Shown piece by piece: positions 1 to 12,082 of a stretch of 64,000 nt of DNA. The stretch lies in NCBI GenBank assembly GCA_003988855.1, contig QYAI01000082.1, positions 124,001 through 188,000 of the forward strand. The letters run 5' to 3'. This stretch comes from Arachnopeziza araneosa (lineage: Eukaryota; Ascomycota; Leotiomycetes; Helotiales; Arachnopezizaceae). Each line of letters starts with the position of its first letter. The first letter of the stretch is position 1. The translations under genes and the position numbers were made by a program. The notes beneath the pieces are model-generated. The model was given only the letters and a program-made list of their open reading frames with translations, had not been told where the DNA came from and made no database searches.

Positions 1-818
1 CGTGAGATGCGTGAGATGCGTGAGATGCGGTCAGATTGGACTGCATCTCGACAGACAGACGCCCCGGCGGTGCAAAAGGTACAGATGGGCGGTACGTACC
101 TGTCAGCCTACCGGCCTGGCACACCCTCAAGGCGGATGGGTAGGGATCATGTGAAGAGGAGGACCATGACAGAGTGACTTGAACATGTGCGATGGAAACG
201 TCACCGGAATCTGCTCTAGGTAGATGATCATGGAGAGAAGGTTGCACATGCATGTATGTTCTGGAAGATGATGGTATGGTATACTTGTGATATTTTTCCT
301 CCTTTCCTTTCCAGTCAGTCTTCCAAGGCGCAGCTGCACTAAGACAAGCCGGGCGCCATGGTGAACCATCATGTAGAAGCGACTATCCTGCACGCCTTGC
401 TCGCTCTCACTCTCGCTCTCAGCGGTAGGCATTCCTTCCCAGTCTATAATCCCCTCCCACCAATAAAACTCCCCTTCCCCAAGAAGAAAGAAGACCGAGA
501 CACACGACATAAAAACAGGTCAAGAAAAAGAGTCAAACAAAGTCTATACTGCACGCACGCTGCTCTATAACTACAGAAAATCAAAACCCCGCCCGTCCCG
601 TCCCGTCCATTCCGTCATCAATCCCGCCCAGAGAAATGTGCTGTCAAAGAGTAAATGGCCGTAAAATGGAAGACGACTCGTCTGTCAAAGAAGAGGCGAC
701 GAGCAGATAATTATCGAGTGTGAAAGTGATGCGAATGTAAATCCCGAGCAACGCCTGATAGTTCGTGATTCTCGTCCATGCCGTCAGGCTACCCTCTATT
801 TTGTTCTGTGCCTTGTTC
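1..818. other. region downstream of cre1, no gene seen
   Basis: This lies 3' of the minus-strand cre1 stop and probably includes its 3' UTR near 600-818. The reading frames here are short, low in complexity and match nothing I recognise. Apart from the 9-bp repeat at the left edge I see no structured element. Confidence 0.6.
2..28. repeat. 9-bp tandem repeat (GTGAGATGC)x3
   Basis: Three perfect tandem copies of GTGAGATGC at the left edge of the window. The array may continue outside it. Confidence 0.9.
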
Positions 819-2102
819 TCACAACCTGTCCATCAGATCGCCGCCAGCTACGCTTCCCGTCGTGGAACTCTGTCCGGAATTATTGAAGCCCGTCTCACCA
901 GCGCTTAGAAGATCCTGAACTGCCACCTTCGGAACTTGCGGAACGGGCAGTTTTCGTTGTGTGCCGTCCGTTCTCGACATGATATCACTAATTGTCAAGC
1001 CCGTTCGGGCGGGCGTGTTGGAGCTATTCGCGGAGTGGTATTGGCCGTCGAGATGTTGGGGTTCCATGGGAGCGAGGGCTGGCGTATGTTGTAGTGAGAG
1101 GTTTCGGATCGTAGGCAGGTCATAACCACCACCGTACGGACGCAGCCGAGGAGAGTGTGCAGGTGTCGCCAGAGGAGTGTGATCGGGGGTGGGAGAGAGG
1201 CTATCGTGGGAGAAGGTGGGACTGGAGGGAGCCGTCGAGTTGGGTGAGTTGGGTCTCGAGCGCTTGGCGTGACGGTGGGCATAGTGGTCATCCTCTTCGT
1301 GCGAATGTGAGCGGGACATGGCATAGGCAGAGAGGGAAGGGAGGTGATTCCGGCTGCTGTGAGAGGAATGCGAGTAGTAGGGGTGATGACGGTGAGGGTG
1401 GTGGGTGGCCACGGTGCTGTCGCGCTCGACTTGGGTCGCCGCTGTGGCGAGGAGGTTGATATCGAGATTGGGGCCGTTGTTCGGACTGCCACCGAGGCTG
1501 CGAACGTACGGATTGAGGCCCGATGGCACCACGGTCGAGTAGGAGGCGTAGGAGTGCGGCGGCGAGACGTTGGGGGAGCCCACAGCAGAGGCCGGCGCTG
1601 ACCTCGACATGTTCTTGTTTGGTGGTGGCATCATGGTGGCCATGGCCGAGCCGTGTTCCATGCCATTGACGACGGCCTGCTGGACGGCCTGCTGGACGGC
1701 CTGCTGCGTCTTGTTGCTCCTCCTGGAGTTGGGGTTGTTGTGTATCCTCGAGTGTCGGGTCAGTTCGTCCGATCTCGAAAATCGCTTGGTGCAGCCGGGG
1801 AATTGGCAGGCGTGCGGCTTCTCTCCAGTGTGTGTTCGAATATGTCGGGTCTGATGCTCGAGACGGTGAAAGGCCTTATCGCACAGTGGGCACTTGTAGG
1901 GTCGTGGGAGATCCTGTCGGTCGTCCTGGTGTTGACCGCCGATCATGGGCGGCATCATGCTGACGGCTGCCATTTCTGCCTCTCGCTGCTGGGCTTGTTG
2001 GATCTCTGATAACTTTCTTCTCGCGGCCTGCTGCTCTCTCTCGAGGCTGGTCTGGGGATTCAGCAGACTTGAAAAATCTACTGCCGACGATGCACGTTGC
2101 AT
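819..2102 (-). CDS. cre1: CreA/Cre1 carbon catabolite repressor, C2H2 zinc-finger protein
   Basis: Single-exon gene for a 427-residue nuclear DNA-binding repressor that shuts down genes for alternative carbon sources when glucose is present. Two C2H2 fingers are visible at residues 71-91 (C71, C74, H87, H91) and 99-121 (C99, C104, H117, H121), joined by the TGEKPH linker. The finger cores CPLCDKAFHRLEHQTRH and FSRSDELTRHSRIH are the CreA/Mig1 signature, which recognises SYGGRG sites. After the fingers comes a Q/A/V repeat (QQAV units, coded by a 12-bp repeat near 1675-1710), then Ser/Pro/His-rich disordered sequence and a C-terminal part ending in a Gly-rich tail. The length is normal for the family (about 400-430). 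The start was chosen because MQRASSAVDF is the usual CreA N-terminus. The upstream region is unusually long and rich in repeats. The family identity is secure. Confidence 0.96.
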   Translation of the reverse strand: MQRASSAVDFSSLLNPQTSLEREQQAARRKLSEIQQAQQREAEMAAVSMMPPMIGGQHQDDRQDLPRPYKCPLCDKAFHRLEHQTRHIRTHTGEKPHACQFPGCTKRFSRSDELTRHSRIHNNPNSRRSNKTQQAVQQAVQQAVVNGMEHGSAMATMMPPPNKNMSRSAPASAVGSPNVSPPHSYASYSTVVPSGLNPYVRSLGGSPNNGPNLDINLLATAATQVERDSTVATHHPHRHHPYYSHSSHSSRNHLPSLSAYAMSRSHSHEEDDHYAHRHAKRSRPNSPNSTAPSSPTFSHDSLSPTPDHTPLATPAHSPRLRPYGGGYDLPTIRNLSLQHTPALAPMEPQHLDGQYHSANSSNTPARTGLTISDIMSRTDGTQRKLPVPQVPKVAVQDLLSAGETGFNNSGQSSTTGSVAGGDLMDRL

Positions 2103-2216
2103 GTGATGGGGGCCGCCTCAGCGATATTGTGTCCCTGAAGATCTCGGGGGAAGGATGATGTATCTGCGGGTGGGCAAAGGAGACGAGCGAGTGGGAAGTA
2201 TTGATGTTGATATAGT

Positions 2217-2288
2217 TTTGGTTGTGGTTGTGGTTGTGGTTATGGTTGTGGTTATGGTTATGGTTGTGGTTATGGTTGTGGTTGTTGG
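2217..2288. repeat. hexanucleotide array GGTTGT/GGTTAT upstream of cre1
   Basis: Roughly twelve tandem 6-bp units, GGTTGT alternating with GGTTAT (CCACAA/CCATAA read in the cre1 direction). The array lies about 115-185 bp upstream of the cre1 start codon, so it is probably in the 5' UTR or core promoter. Confidence 0.9.
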
Positions 2289-3004
2289 TATAGTGTGTTG
2301 GCGAATATACCAGCGAGGGAGACAAATTTTTTTCGAGATTGGTGACGACGGGGTTGAGGGTTGAGGGTTCAGGACTTCAATCGACGGAGGACCAGAAAAT
2401 GCCGAGGGGGGGGGTGGGCGCCCAGGTCTTATTATACGACGGGAGGAGCAGCTGCAGCAAGAATGAGTAGTGGACGTAGCGGATTGTGGGTGCGTGGGCG
2501 TAGGACGTGGGTGAGAAGGGGGGGGCTTAGGCTTGGGCTTGGGGCTGTCGGGGGGAAGAAGAAGGGGGGGGGATGATGATGAGAGGGAGGGAAGGAAGGG
2601 GAAGGGGGGGGGTAAGGCAGAAGAAGGTTCGCTGGATATGCTTAGGGTCTTGGATGCTTGTGTCAAGAGAGTGTGGGAGAGCGCCTTGGAGGGACACAGA
2701 GAGACACAGAGAGAGGGCGAGATGCCTGGGCTCTGTCTCCAGCATTGACATTTGCACTGCACTGCACTGCACTACACTACGGGCTTCCTTCTGTCCCTTT
2801 GGGCGTCCCCCTTCCATTGCTCTTTCCGCCTTGGCGGGTGCTGGTCCATCACATTGTGGATGTGTATGTCGTGGTTGTTTTTGTTGTTGTCGCAGCCTTT
2901 TTTGATGGGCCCCCCCCCCCTGGGGAAAGACCGGTGAGACCGGAAGTGCCATCACCAACGATGAAGCCGCAGGGCAGCAGGAGATGGAAAAGTTGCCCAT
3001 TCTC

Positions 3005-3036
3005 CACCACCACCACCACCACTACTACCACTACCT
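3005..3036. repeat. (CAC)n trinucleotide repeat
   Basis: A run of CAC units with a few CTA interruptions. Confidence 0.85.
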
Positions 3037-3573
3037 GCAGCATGACTGTACTACAACCCTTCTATTTGTTTTTCTTCCCCTTGTTTTTCTTCTTCCCTTT
3101 CCTTCCCTTCTCTTCCCTTCCCCTCCTCACCTTCCCCATCGCTGCATGGCTGACGGGAGTCCTTCCCTTCCGTTTCCCAATCTTCTTTTTTTCCTTTCTT
3201 TTTCAGCAGCCCAAGGCTTCTCTCCTCTGGTGGGGAGCAGGAAGTGGGGAAGGGGAGCGAAAGCCGAGGGGGATGGTGGGTGTCTGGTCTAGGCTGCTTT
3301 GGGTAATAATATCTTTCTCAACCTCCTTCATCTACAGTACTGTACACTGCAGATGGGCATATCTGCAACTGGAGATTGGAAAACTGCCCTCCCCAGAAAC
3401 CCGCCATTTCTGGTAACGAGCCACCTGGGCCAAGGAACACCAGACTGACAAACAGGTAAGAAAGTAGGTACAGTACAGTACAGGACAGCAAAACTTTAAC
3501 GCTGACCCTCGTAACCTCTTTTGGTATATCCTCGTCCTCCTCCCCCTCCCCCCTTTCTCCAGATTTTGCTTCC

Positions 3574-3602
3574 CTCCTCCTCCTCCTCCTCCTCCTCCTC
3601 CT
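3574..3602. repeat. (CTC)n trinucleotide repeat
   Basis: About nine to ten uninterrupted CTC units inside a longer pyrimidine-rich stretch. Confidence 0.9.
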
Positions 3603-3985
3603 TCTCTTCCCTCTTGCTGACGCATAACCACCTCATGCTGCATCCACTGCCACTAGCTGAATAATAAAATGACCTGCATCTGTCCTATCCCATTGCCTCC
3701 TTCGCCAATCTCCCTCCCTCAGCCCCCCTTCCCCGTCTTCTCCCAATCTTCCACACCTTCCTATCCGCCGCCTCTGTATCGTCCAACCCAGAAAACCCCA
3801 TCCCTTCACAATGCCGTGGCCACGCCCGTCTCACAGCCAACCGAGTCACCGAGTACGGGGTTGACGAAACGTGGGGAACCCAATCTGATGTTTTGGCGAC
3901 GGCGACCCCAAACCCTTCAAGCGCCCAGCCAGCACACGGTGGCACGCCGCCCTGGCTGTGCCCATTGGTCCAAGGCATTGAGTGG

Positions 3986-4035
3986 GTTTCTGGTTTCTGG
4001 TTTCTGGTTTCTGGTTTCTGGCTTCTGGTTTCGGC
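3986..4035. repeat. heptanucleotide TTTCTGG array
   Basis: Five to six tandem TTTCTGG units that degrade at the right into TTTCGGC and TTTCTGC variants. Confidence 0.88.
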
Positions 4036-4140
4036 TTTCTGCTTTCTGCTTTCGAGTTGCGTGCTGCTCTCTGGCTGGCCTATACACCAGACCTCACTCA
4101 CGCCGAGCGGACGTTCCTCCTTTTACTTATCATGCCATAC

Positions 4141-4170
4141 CCAGCCAGCCAGCCAGCCAGCCAGCCAGCC
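4141..4170. repeat. (CCAG)n tetranucleotide repeat
   Basis: About seven perfect tandem CCAG units, not in any convincing coding frame. Confidence 0.9.
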
Positions 4171-4885
4171 GCTCGACTCCCAGATCATCCTTCCTTTGCC
4201 CTTCTCCGAAATGCGGATCTGGGGAGCAGGATGGGACGCAGGGAATAACCGTGGGGTACAGTACACACAAGCCGCGCGCCGCCTGGTTTCGTCGTTCAGT
4301 TCGACGCCAAACCAACTTGCTCGCATCGAGACGGCCAGACACTCACTCCACCGACAGTCACATCTCAGCGGCGGTCTGGCGATGCGCCTGGCACATCTTC
4401 CGGGACGAATGTCAAAGGGCCATCATGCGCGCACTTGGGGACCATCTGAGATTGCGGTGAGTCCTCAGCTTCATCGCGGGTCCCTCGAATCGGATACATC
4501 CGTAGCAGCAGCGCTGGATATCTTGCCATTTTGTGAGCACATTTCCCATCGCCATCACATCATCCTCACCCCAAACTCTTATGTCATGGAAATGCTCCTC
4601 CGATGCCATGGCCTCGTCACTACGACGTCCCAGTCCAGCATATCAACATGCTTCCTTTTTTGGTCTCGGCGCCTGCTCTCCAGGCTGGACATCAAACTCT
4701 CGCCTGCCCCTTTGGGCCGTGACACGTCCAGACCCTCAGATCCGAGAAGGATCCAAGCAAACGAATCAGGAAGGAAGGCCGCCCGACGATGCTCAACGGC
4801 ATCCTGCTGGTGAGGCTCGCATCTCCTTTGCTTTTGCTCTCCTCGCTCACATTTCATCACGGCACATGTATAAGATTGAGGTTTC

Positions 4886-4930
4886 ATTTTTATTTTATTT
4901 TGATTTGATTTTATTTTGATTTTATTTTAG
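4886..4930. repeat. TTTTA/TTTGA T-rich repeat
   Basis: Imperfect pentamer-like array of TTTTA and TTTGA units. Confidence 0.75.
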
Positions 4931-6680
4931 GGTTTTGGGGTTTTCTCTCGTTGCCTTTGGGTCTCGTTGTCTCGACACTGACGGCGGTCCACCGACGTCA
5001 CCGTGGTCCAGCGCAGAGATAAAGTTTATCCCAGCCACAACCCTTCCTCTTCCTTAGTGCCATCGACGAAGATTCCCCGGATCCTCTCGCGCACTAGCCA
5101 CAGGCAAGCTTCGCGTCTTGCGTGACGAGCGTCATGACTCGTTGTGCCTGTTACTCTACTCGTCGTGCGTGAGAACACGCTGGCTGGTTTGATTCCATCT
5201 CCCGAACGCGTGCAGAAGGGTCGGCGTTGGAAGCATCAACTGTGATCTCGCGAGCCTCAAAGCAGATCTCGGGAAAGCTCATTTCTTGCTCGTGAATGGG
5301 GAAATGTGCACGTCGGAACATACTTTACGAGTAGGGCCTCCTTCGGGCCGTCTGATGGAGACTGAGCCATGTCCTGACTCAGGGACAGCGGAGAGACGGT
5401 GATGAAGCTGGGGAGTCACTCGGGACAATGGGAGATGATGGAACGCGCGAATGGGAGGAGAGTGGCCGAAACAATATTGTGACACTGTCTGCAATCTCTC
5501 GTCATCAGGTTCAAAGCGAGATCAGGGACACGACGCTGACAACCCTCAGCCCAGGCTCCATATTTGAAGGTCGCGAGGCGAGTGGCCGCCAGCCGCGCGG
5601 ATGAGGTGAGATGTTCTCAGCTCGTCGTCTGGCTGGAAGGGAATTGGAGCGCGTGGAAATGAGGTTCAAGCGATGGTTCGTATTGGAGGTTGGTCGATTT
5701 CCTTTGTGGGGTCCCCCGACAGAGGAGCGCGATCCTTGGGAGACGTGTTGATAACCTCGGGAGTTTCATTTCTCCATGTTTCCTGGCTTGCTCACCGTTG
5801 CATAAGTGAAGTGTCACCTCTGGGATGTGATGAGGAGGAATCACATCTGCGCATGACTTGCGCACGACTTGCGCACCGGAACCGGTTGCCTCGCCCAAAA
5901 TGAAGATGTGAAGAGATAAATTAAAACTTGGCCGCTGGGCAGTACCTGGCAGATGGGGACATGGGCCTCCTCTCGGAAACGCTTTCCAGAACAATTCCCT
6001 TCTGAGCCGTCGTCCAAGCTGAAAAGGAAGGGCGGGTTTCATCGGCACTCCACTCCATCCTCTCTTTTGGGCCTGAGACCAGAATAGCTCGAAGCAGCAG
6101 TTGAAATCTCCAGATAAGGAAGGGAGAGGGCCGTCGGAAAGATAAGCTCTTTTTTTTTTTTTTCTTTCCCCATTTGCGGCTGGAATGGGCTGCTGAGTGG
6201 CTCCAGGAAGATTCCGTGGGGAGATGAGAGACCAAGGGGACAGGCCGAATTCGAGATCTGGTGGGTGTTTTGGGGGCCTTTTTGCTGCTGGGCCCCAGCG
6301 AAGATCACGAAAAGCGAGGCGCCGACTCGGAGTGGGATCAAAACGTGCGCCCTGGGGGACACGAAACAAGCCGGAACCCACGAACCGCCAGTCACGAGAG
6401 CGGACGGTCCCAGTGGCCGCGGCCTCCTCCTGTGGTGGATGTCTCCTTGTGGGCCACCTGGAGAGCAGCAAGTAGTAAGACTCGAAGAGACTTTGGTGAC
6501 TTTGGGGCCTCTTTTCCGTGATGGGCCCCGTCGCAACTTGCTCAAGCAAAAACGCCTGGGCGTGGGGGGGTGGTGGCCTATTTTCAGGCGCTGGCGGGAT
6601 GGCTGAGCAGATCGGAGCTGGGGCTGGGGAAATGGCAAATGGCGGGCATCTGATTGTGGGGTTTCGCGGGCCGTCTCGTC

Positions 6681-6730
6681 CTGTCCTGTCCTGTCCTGTC
6701 CTGTCCTGTCCTGTCCTGTCCTGTCCTGTC
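6681..6730. repeat. (CTGTC)x10 pentanucleotide microsatellite
   Basis: Ten uninterrupted CTGTC units. It reads as GACAG on the other strand and is translated in a spurious minus-strand frame as a TGQDR repeat. Confidence 0.95.
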
Positions 6731-6765
6731 ATTCAGCCATGGCCGAGTTTGCTTTTGAAGCCCAT

Positions 6766-6793
6766 CATCCATTATCCATTATCCATTATCCAT
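6766..6793. repeat. (ATCCATT)n heptanucleotide repeat
   Basis: Four tandem 7-bp units just downstream of the CTGTC array. Confidence 0.88.
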
Positions 6794-7530
6794 CACATTC
6801 GTGAGATGATGGCAATTGTACCCTCCCTATCTCATTCGCCGCCAGCACAGCAAAGCAGTCAACAAATCCCACCACCGGCCAATCCCCACCCAGAGGCATA
6901 AAGAAGGACAGAATATCCCCCCCCGCTGTATCCGGAAGCGACAGCCTAATGAGAAACCAGCGCTTCGTGATGCACGGGAGATCAATGCGACGCTGGAAAA
7001 AGGCGAAGAAGGAATTCAGAAGGCACCCAGCCCGCCAACCTGGCACGCACATCAGCGGGTCCTGGGCGTGCAACGGTTGGAGCGCCCATGCCATTTAGCC
7101 TGAAGCTGACACTGCAGCGTCTTCCCCAGGCGCTCGCATCATCTCATGGCGCAAGTTTGGGGGGTCAGCTCACAGAGTCAGGTTACTTGTGGCCAGAGGC
7201 CGGATCCATTCAATGCGGTAATGCGAGATACCCTCTTCTTGCTCGCGGCTTGGATAAGTACCTAGCGCACCACCAAACCGTCTGGAAACTGGCTCGGTGC
7301 GAGACCTTGACCACCTCATCGCCGTCCGTGGAGCTTGGTGCGCGCCGCCCTTCTCCTCTGGTCCAGTGGTCATCCTCTTCCGGCTATACGTCCCGTGACT
7401 GGGCGAGCGTCGTAGCGCACATCGCGCTTGGGGAAGATATTCCACGCCACGACCAGAAGATACTTGTGTGATGCCATCCGCACTCACCGTCTCTCTACCA
7501 CAAAGCATTGCGCTCTGGATAACGTGGGGG

Positions 7531-7551
7531 CCTCTCTCTCTCTCTCTCTCC
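7531..7551. repeat. (CT)n dinucleotide repeat
   Basis: About nine to ten CT units. Confidence 0.88.
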
Positions 7552-10080
7552 CTCGCTCGGAAGACCAGATCTGGAAATGAAGCAACCCAGGGAGACGAGA
7601 CGGATATTCCCTCCCCAAGCAGATGACGTGATCTCTCCTCGTCCGTTTCATACGCTTCAGTGTTCGTAGATCTCTCCATCTGAAATGAGGTACAGTACAA
7701 GTACAGTGTACTTTGGTAGGGTCCCAGACGAGGTGGTTTAAAACACGTGGGCGCCCTTGCCATGCCCAGGAGCGGTCCCAACGCCAATATGGAGATCTGC
7801 TTTGGAAAGAAAGTCCTGCCATATGGGATTCAGGAGCTTCCTTCCGGGCCCCCGCCACGTGACTCTCCTTACCCACTCGTTCCGACTTCTCCCGATGATG
7901 AGAACAGGCGAACAGGCGAACAGGACACGCTGCCAGCGCAGTTCCTGATACATGCACATGCACATCATCTCGGCTCAGGCACAAGTACCTCTACATTTCT
8001 GTTGGGATTTTTTCCCTTTTTTTTCTTTCCGTTCTCACTCTCGGCAGTGCTATGAATCGTTCACCCATTGACATGTGAAGCTGACAAAGAAGAGCCTCAC
8101 CTCGACCGCGGCCGCTCCTTATCACTTCTGCCGCTGGCCTGGGGAAAATTCTCTCCTCCATCCGCCACGGTCTCGGTGCCTCCGTGGACACCGATCCTCT
8201 CTGGGCATGGCCTGGCGATGGGCACCACGTCGCCTTCGGGGCATGACGTTGCTTGCACCTCTTCCACCTCTTCCACCTCTGAAAAAAAAAAAGACTTTCT
8301 TCCTCCCGGTGAATTCCCACAACGACAAATCTCCCTTCGTCCTTTCTCCCGGCGCTACGCTTGTGCAGTGTGCAGCTGGACGACGACTCGGACTCCGACG
8401 GGTTTTCTTATGATGAGAGCTGCTATCGCTCAACTACCGGACAGCCTATGTAGAGCGATGCTACCGTAGTACGGTACGGTACCGCCGTGGGTTTTAATCT
8501 ACGCTCGGTTGTCGCCGAGATGGGTGGATTCGTGTTGCGAGACGACGCGAGAGTCTGGTCGAATTCTCCATCTATCATCCGGTCTGGTGGTTTCCGCTTC
8601 CCAAGAGAGGGTAGTACTCTCTCCTGGCCTCTCTCTACCGAGCATGGTTTTATACGTGTTTACTCGTCATCACGGAAACACTTCGGTCGAGTCTCGTCGG
8701 AGCACGTACGGTAGAGGCTAGGTCCTCCGTGCAGCCCATCGCGGTGCAGTGCAGCGCGTCCAGTACCACATCGTATCTTTCATCTCTCGGCCTTTTTTTC
8801 ATGCATCGACATGACCATCTACACGATCATCTCTGCGTCCTCTCTCGCCTATCGTCCTCCTCGCTTCCCCGGGTATAGAGTAGGTACAGAGAGCGAAGAT
8901 CGACACGCCCTAGAGGACTCTCCGTACCGATACCATAGATGGCTGAAGCTGACTAGATTAATGTGCAGGCGCCCTGAACATCCGAGGCGTCTAGAGAGAG
9001 CTATGGAAATAGCCGCGTGCTCGGCGCCTTTCGGTCGTTTTTCCTCTGCTGAAGGAGGCTACCAGGCCTAAATTCGATTTTTTTTTCTCCCTTGGCGTGC
9101 TTCCGCCTTCGGCCCACTCCTGTCACGGAGTGATTTATTCCTGCACCGTCGGGGTCCGCTCCACTACTGTATCCAGGAACATTGAAGCAGTAGAAGGTTC
9201 TAGTCGGCGTTAGTTCCTCGCACGGTATTCGTAGTATCCAGTACTACGGTGAGAGAGTGGAACGAGGTGGGGTGGAGTGGAAACGCGCCCCGCTCTCTGA
9301 CTCTCTTGAAACCCTTGTGGAGATGGGAGATGGAGGACGCCTCGGGGAGGTGGGGTGAAGATGCTCCAGCGTGTCTTATTCCCGGGCTATGACCGAGGAC
9401 CTGTGGATCGCGCTGCGGAGCAATGGGAGCGGTGATGGCTCGGCGCTAAGGAGCTGGTGGATCGAGGCAGGATGGTTAGGACCACACCGTGCGATGATGA
9501 GACGATGAGATCGGATTGCCCATCGGCCCCTGACGGTAGCTCGTTTTGCGCATGCGTCCATGGCCGAAGTTGAGACCGAGGGTCGGGAGAGTGGATGGTT
9601 GTGGAGGAGAAGGGGAGTCAGGCAGCGGTAGAGGCTCTGCCGGTGCGAATCTACCGAGGGTGCATGTGGTAGGACGAGAAGATGGTAGGTGGTCTATCTT
9701 GAGAGCGATGGGATACGACTTTTTCACACCGTTCGTAGCGAGTGTTGTTTACAGTAAGTTGTTGGAGGGGATCTTGTTACGCGTCGTTGTTTACATCCTC
9801 GCTTCGGATGGTTACACAAGCTGGGAGGTGTTGTTGCTGTGTGAATGAAAGAATGTTACTACCATCCTCGTCTCCATCTTGGCATATCATTCCCACCTCT
9901 GCTGTCGCGTCTCTCTCCTCTCACCCAAATCGCTACTCCTCGCTCTACCCTGCCCTCTCCTCATCACCTGTCATCTCTCTCCTCCTGTTCAAACCGCTCC
10001 CTGCACGTGAATGACTGCTGTAGCAACACTGCAGCTGCATGTTCTGCTATCGAGAGGATGTTGGTTGGGAGTATCGCGGT

Positions 10081-10118
10081 GTGGATGTGGATGTGGATGT
10101 GGATATGGATATGGATTG
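10081..10118. repeat. hexanucleotide GGATGT/GGATAT array
   Basis: Six tandem 6-bp units alternating GGATGT and GGATAT, similar in style to the array at 2217-2288. Confidence 0.85.
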
Positions 10119-10800
10119 GATCTTACTTCTCCGTGCCATATTCATACATGGGACTCTATCAATTACGAAGAGGTCTGGAAGCGAAAGGGTTCTAATTAGA
10201 TCCTCTCACTCAGGAAGTGACTCGGCTCATCAAGAAAGCAGCTGATGTTTTAAAGCTGGAGCTGGAGCTTGGGATGCCGTTTGACGTGGGTGGAGAGCGA
10301 TTTGCGGTATGAGATATATCCTGTGGAGGCAGGACGGTCGGTTTCTTTTGCCGGCGAGGTGGTGCGTGAGGTAGTGAGGTGATGCGTGGGTTTTTCCAAG
10401 ATGATGTTCTGTATTAGTGTTGGGAGGTGTGGTCTTGGACTCGTCGTCTCGCGGGTCGCTGTCTTCCTCTTCCGTCTGCACAAGTGCGGAGGATCAGTCA
10501 ATACCTAACCAGCACATCCAAGACCGCGGCCCTGTCGTGATTATTTGAATCATCGCAAAACCCTGCTGAGACGATAGATGCGTCTTGTGAGCAATTCAAT
10601 TGATTCCCGACATGGCTCGGCACATTGCTTTGTCTTGATCTCGCAAGTTCTGTCGGGATTTTTTGGTGGTGTTTAGTTTGGGATAGGAATGGGATGTGAG
10701 GTTGAGAAGGTGTACCGGAGAGGAATTGATGAGAGGAGGATGGGAGCAGGTATAGAATCATCAGTAGTGGAAAGTTGGAGAGAGGGAGGGAATGAGAAAA

Positions 10801-12082
10801 TAAGCTTTTTCTAATATAACTCCCAGATAAAAAAAACTTGTGGAGAGCGTGTCAGATTAAATAAAACCAGTACTAAACTCACAGCGGCTAGGATAGTGGT
10901 AGCTATTAATGAAGTATTTGGCAGCAAACGCCGTTGTTGATTGAAGAAAGGAGGAAATCATAATTCACATCGAGAGAGGGAAAGGCTAAGGTATTGCTGA
11001 GCATCTCGGCATTCTCCACGAATTCCCTCCGTTTCCCATTTTTAAATGGGCAGTGAATTACATTGCCTCATCCACAGTCACACATCTCGGATTCCATCTC
11101 CACGATGTCCTGCCGGGAATGGTGCTCAACGGGGGAGGATACTTCAAAACCATAACGCGGAGCTGGCAAACAAGATGGGTATCCCTTATGCCAGAGGAGC
11201 TTTTTAACGCCTCGGGGTGCTTGGGATTGAGGTCTGCTGGGTGTGCTACCCCCGGTGGTTACGAGCTCAGATCTGGACTTTCCTGCTCAAGTGCGATTGC
11301 CTGTCAAAATTGGATCTCGGGTGCTCTGGTTCTGAATTCTTATACCGTCAAGAGAAGAGTTGACTTGAAACCAAGTTCGTTTCCAATTGCTTGGTTTCCC
11401 TACGAGTCGTTCCCACTCCTCTTTTTACGCCGGGAAAACCATCTGGCTCAACGTAGGGACGAAAAATCAGAGTTACTTCCTCGAAGAACAAACCCCTCCG
11501 GATTTCCATTTCAATCGTCTGTTTTTTCTTAATTCATCTTGTCGCCCATCATCTCATGTTGATCGGGATAAATGGAGTGGAACGAAGTCGAATGTTTTTC
11601 TTTTCTCCTATATAGAGATATTTACAAATGGGATCATGGGTATATCTACTTTAATTCGTCGTCTTCGACGAGTCCTGTCTAGTACCTCACTTTGATTATT
11701 TCAAAGAGAACTTATTCGTCCCTTTTCCTTTGAGGTTTTACACTCGCCGCTCTGTGGGTTTCCAGCCCATCCAGTTTCTATCTGTCTGATCTTCTGGCTC
11801 TGGCTTCCTGCCAGAATATGGCTTTCTCTCCTCTGGAGTACGTTGATTTAATTCTTTTGCAAACTTTTTTTCCGGGCCAGGCGGGGCTTTGCCACCAATC
11901 GCGGTCGCCATGTCATACGCTGCGGATGAGCTTCTCCAGACTACGCTCTTCTCATATTCAAGGGACCGATATCCCTTGATCATTTCTTCCTCTTGGATGT
12001 TACTCTACCGCCAATTAGAAAGGCTAGAACAGCTATTGTAGCCAATCATTAGTTTCGAGTCATTTCCTCTTCTAAGTTTGCC
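10801..12082. other. gene-free stretch downstream of the HeLo-like/Ras gene
   Basis: Base composition becomes A/T-richer from about 10.8 kb. Open frames at 11053-11532 (+) and 11738-11983 (-) are not supported. The first has no upstream ATG, starts on GTG and matches nothing. The second (81 codons, ATG start, Pro/Glu/Lys-rich) could be a small unrecognised gene, but I see no splice or family support. Confidence 0.45.

Larger units (their letters stand above)
2103..10800. other. long G/C-rich, microsatellite-rich gene-free region upstream of cre1
   Basis: About 8.7 kb in which no frame shows a conserved protein. The longer open frames, such as 5617-6732 on the minus strand (371 codons), are Pro/Arg/Ser-rich shadows of skewed base composition. 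The region holds many simple repeats, long C/T-rich and G-rich runs and several GTACAGTAC-type motifs (around 3470, 7690 and 8470). The part next to cre1 presumably contains its promoter and a long 5' UTR. What else it does cannot be read from the sequence. Confidence 0.55.

Noticed and set aside
5617..6732. 371-codon minus-strand open frame
   Set aside because: It is Pro/Arg/Ser-rich, includes the translated CTGTC microsatellite, has no domain and overlaps other long frames on both strands, as expected of G/C-skewed sequence.
11053..11532. 159-codon plus-strand open frame
   Set aside because: It begins on GTG, has no family resemblance and no splice context.
11738..11983. 81-codon minus-strand frame after the fusion gene
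   Set aside because: Polar and unrecognised; no evidence links it to the upstream gene, whose stop codon is clear at 12083.
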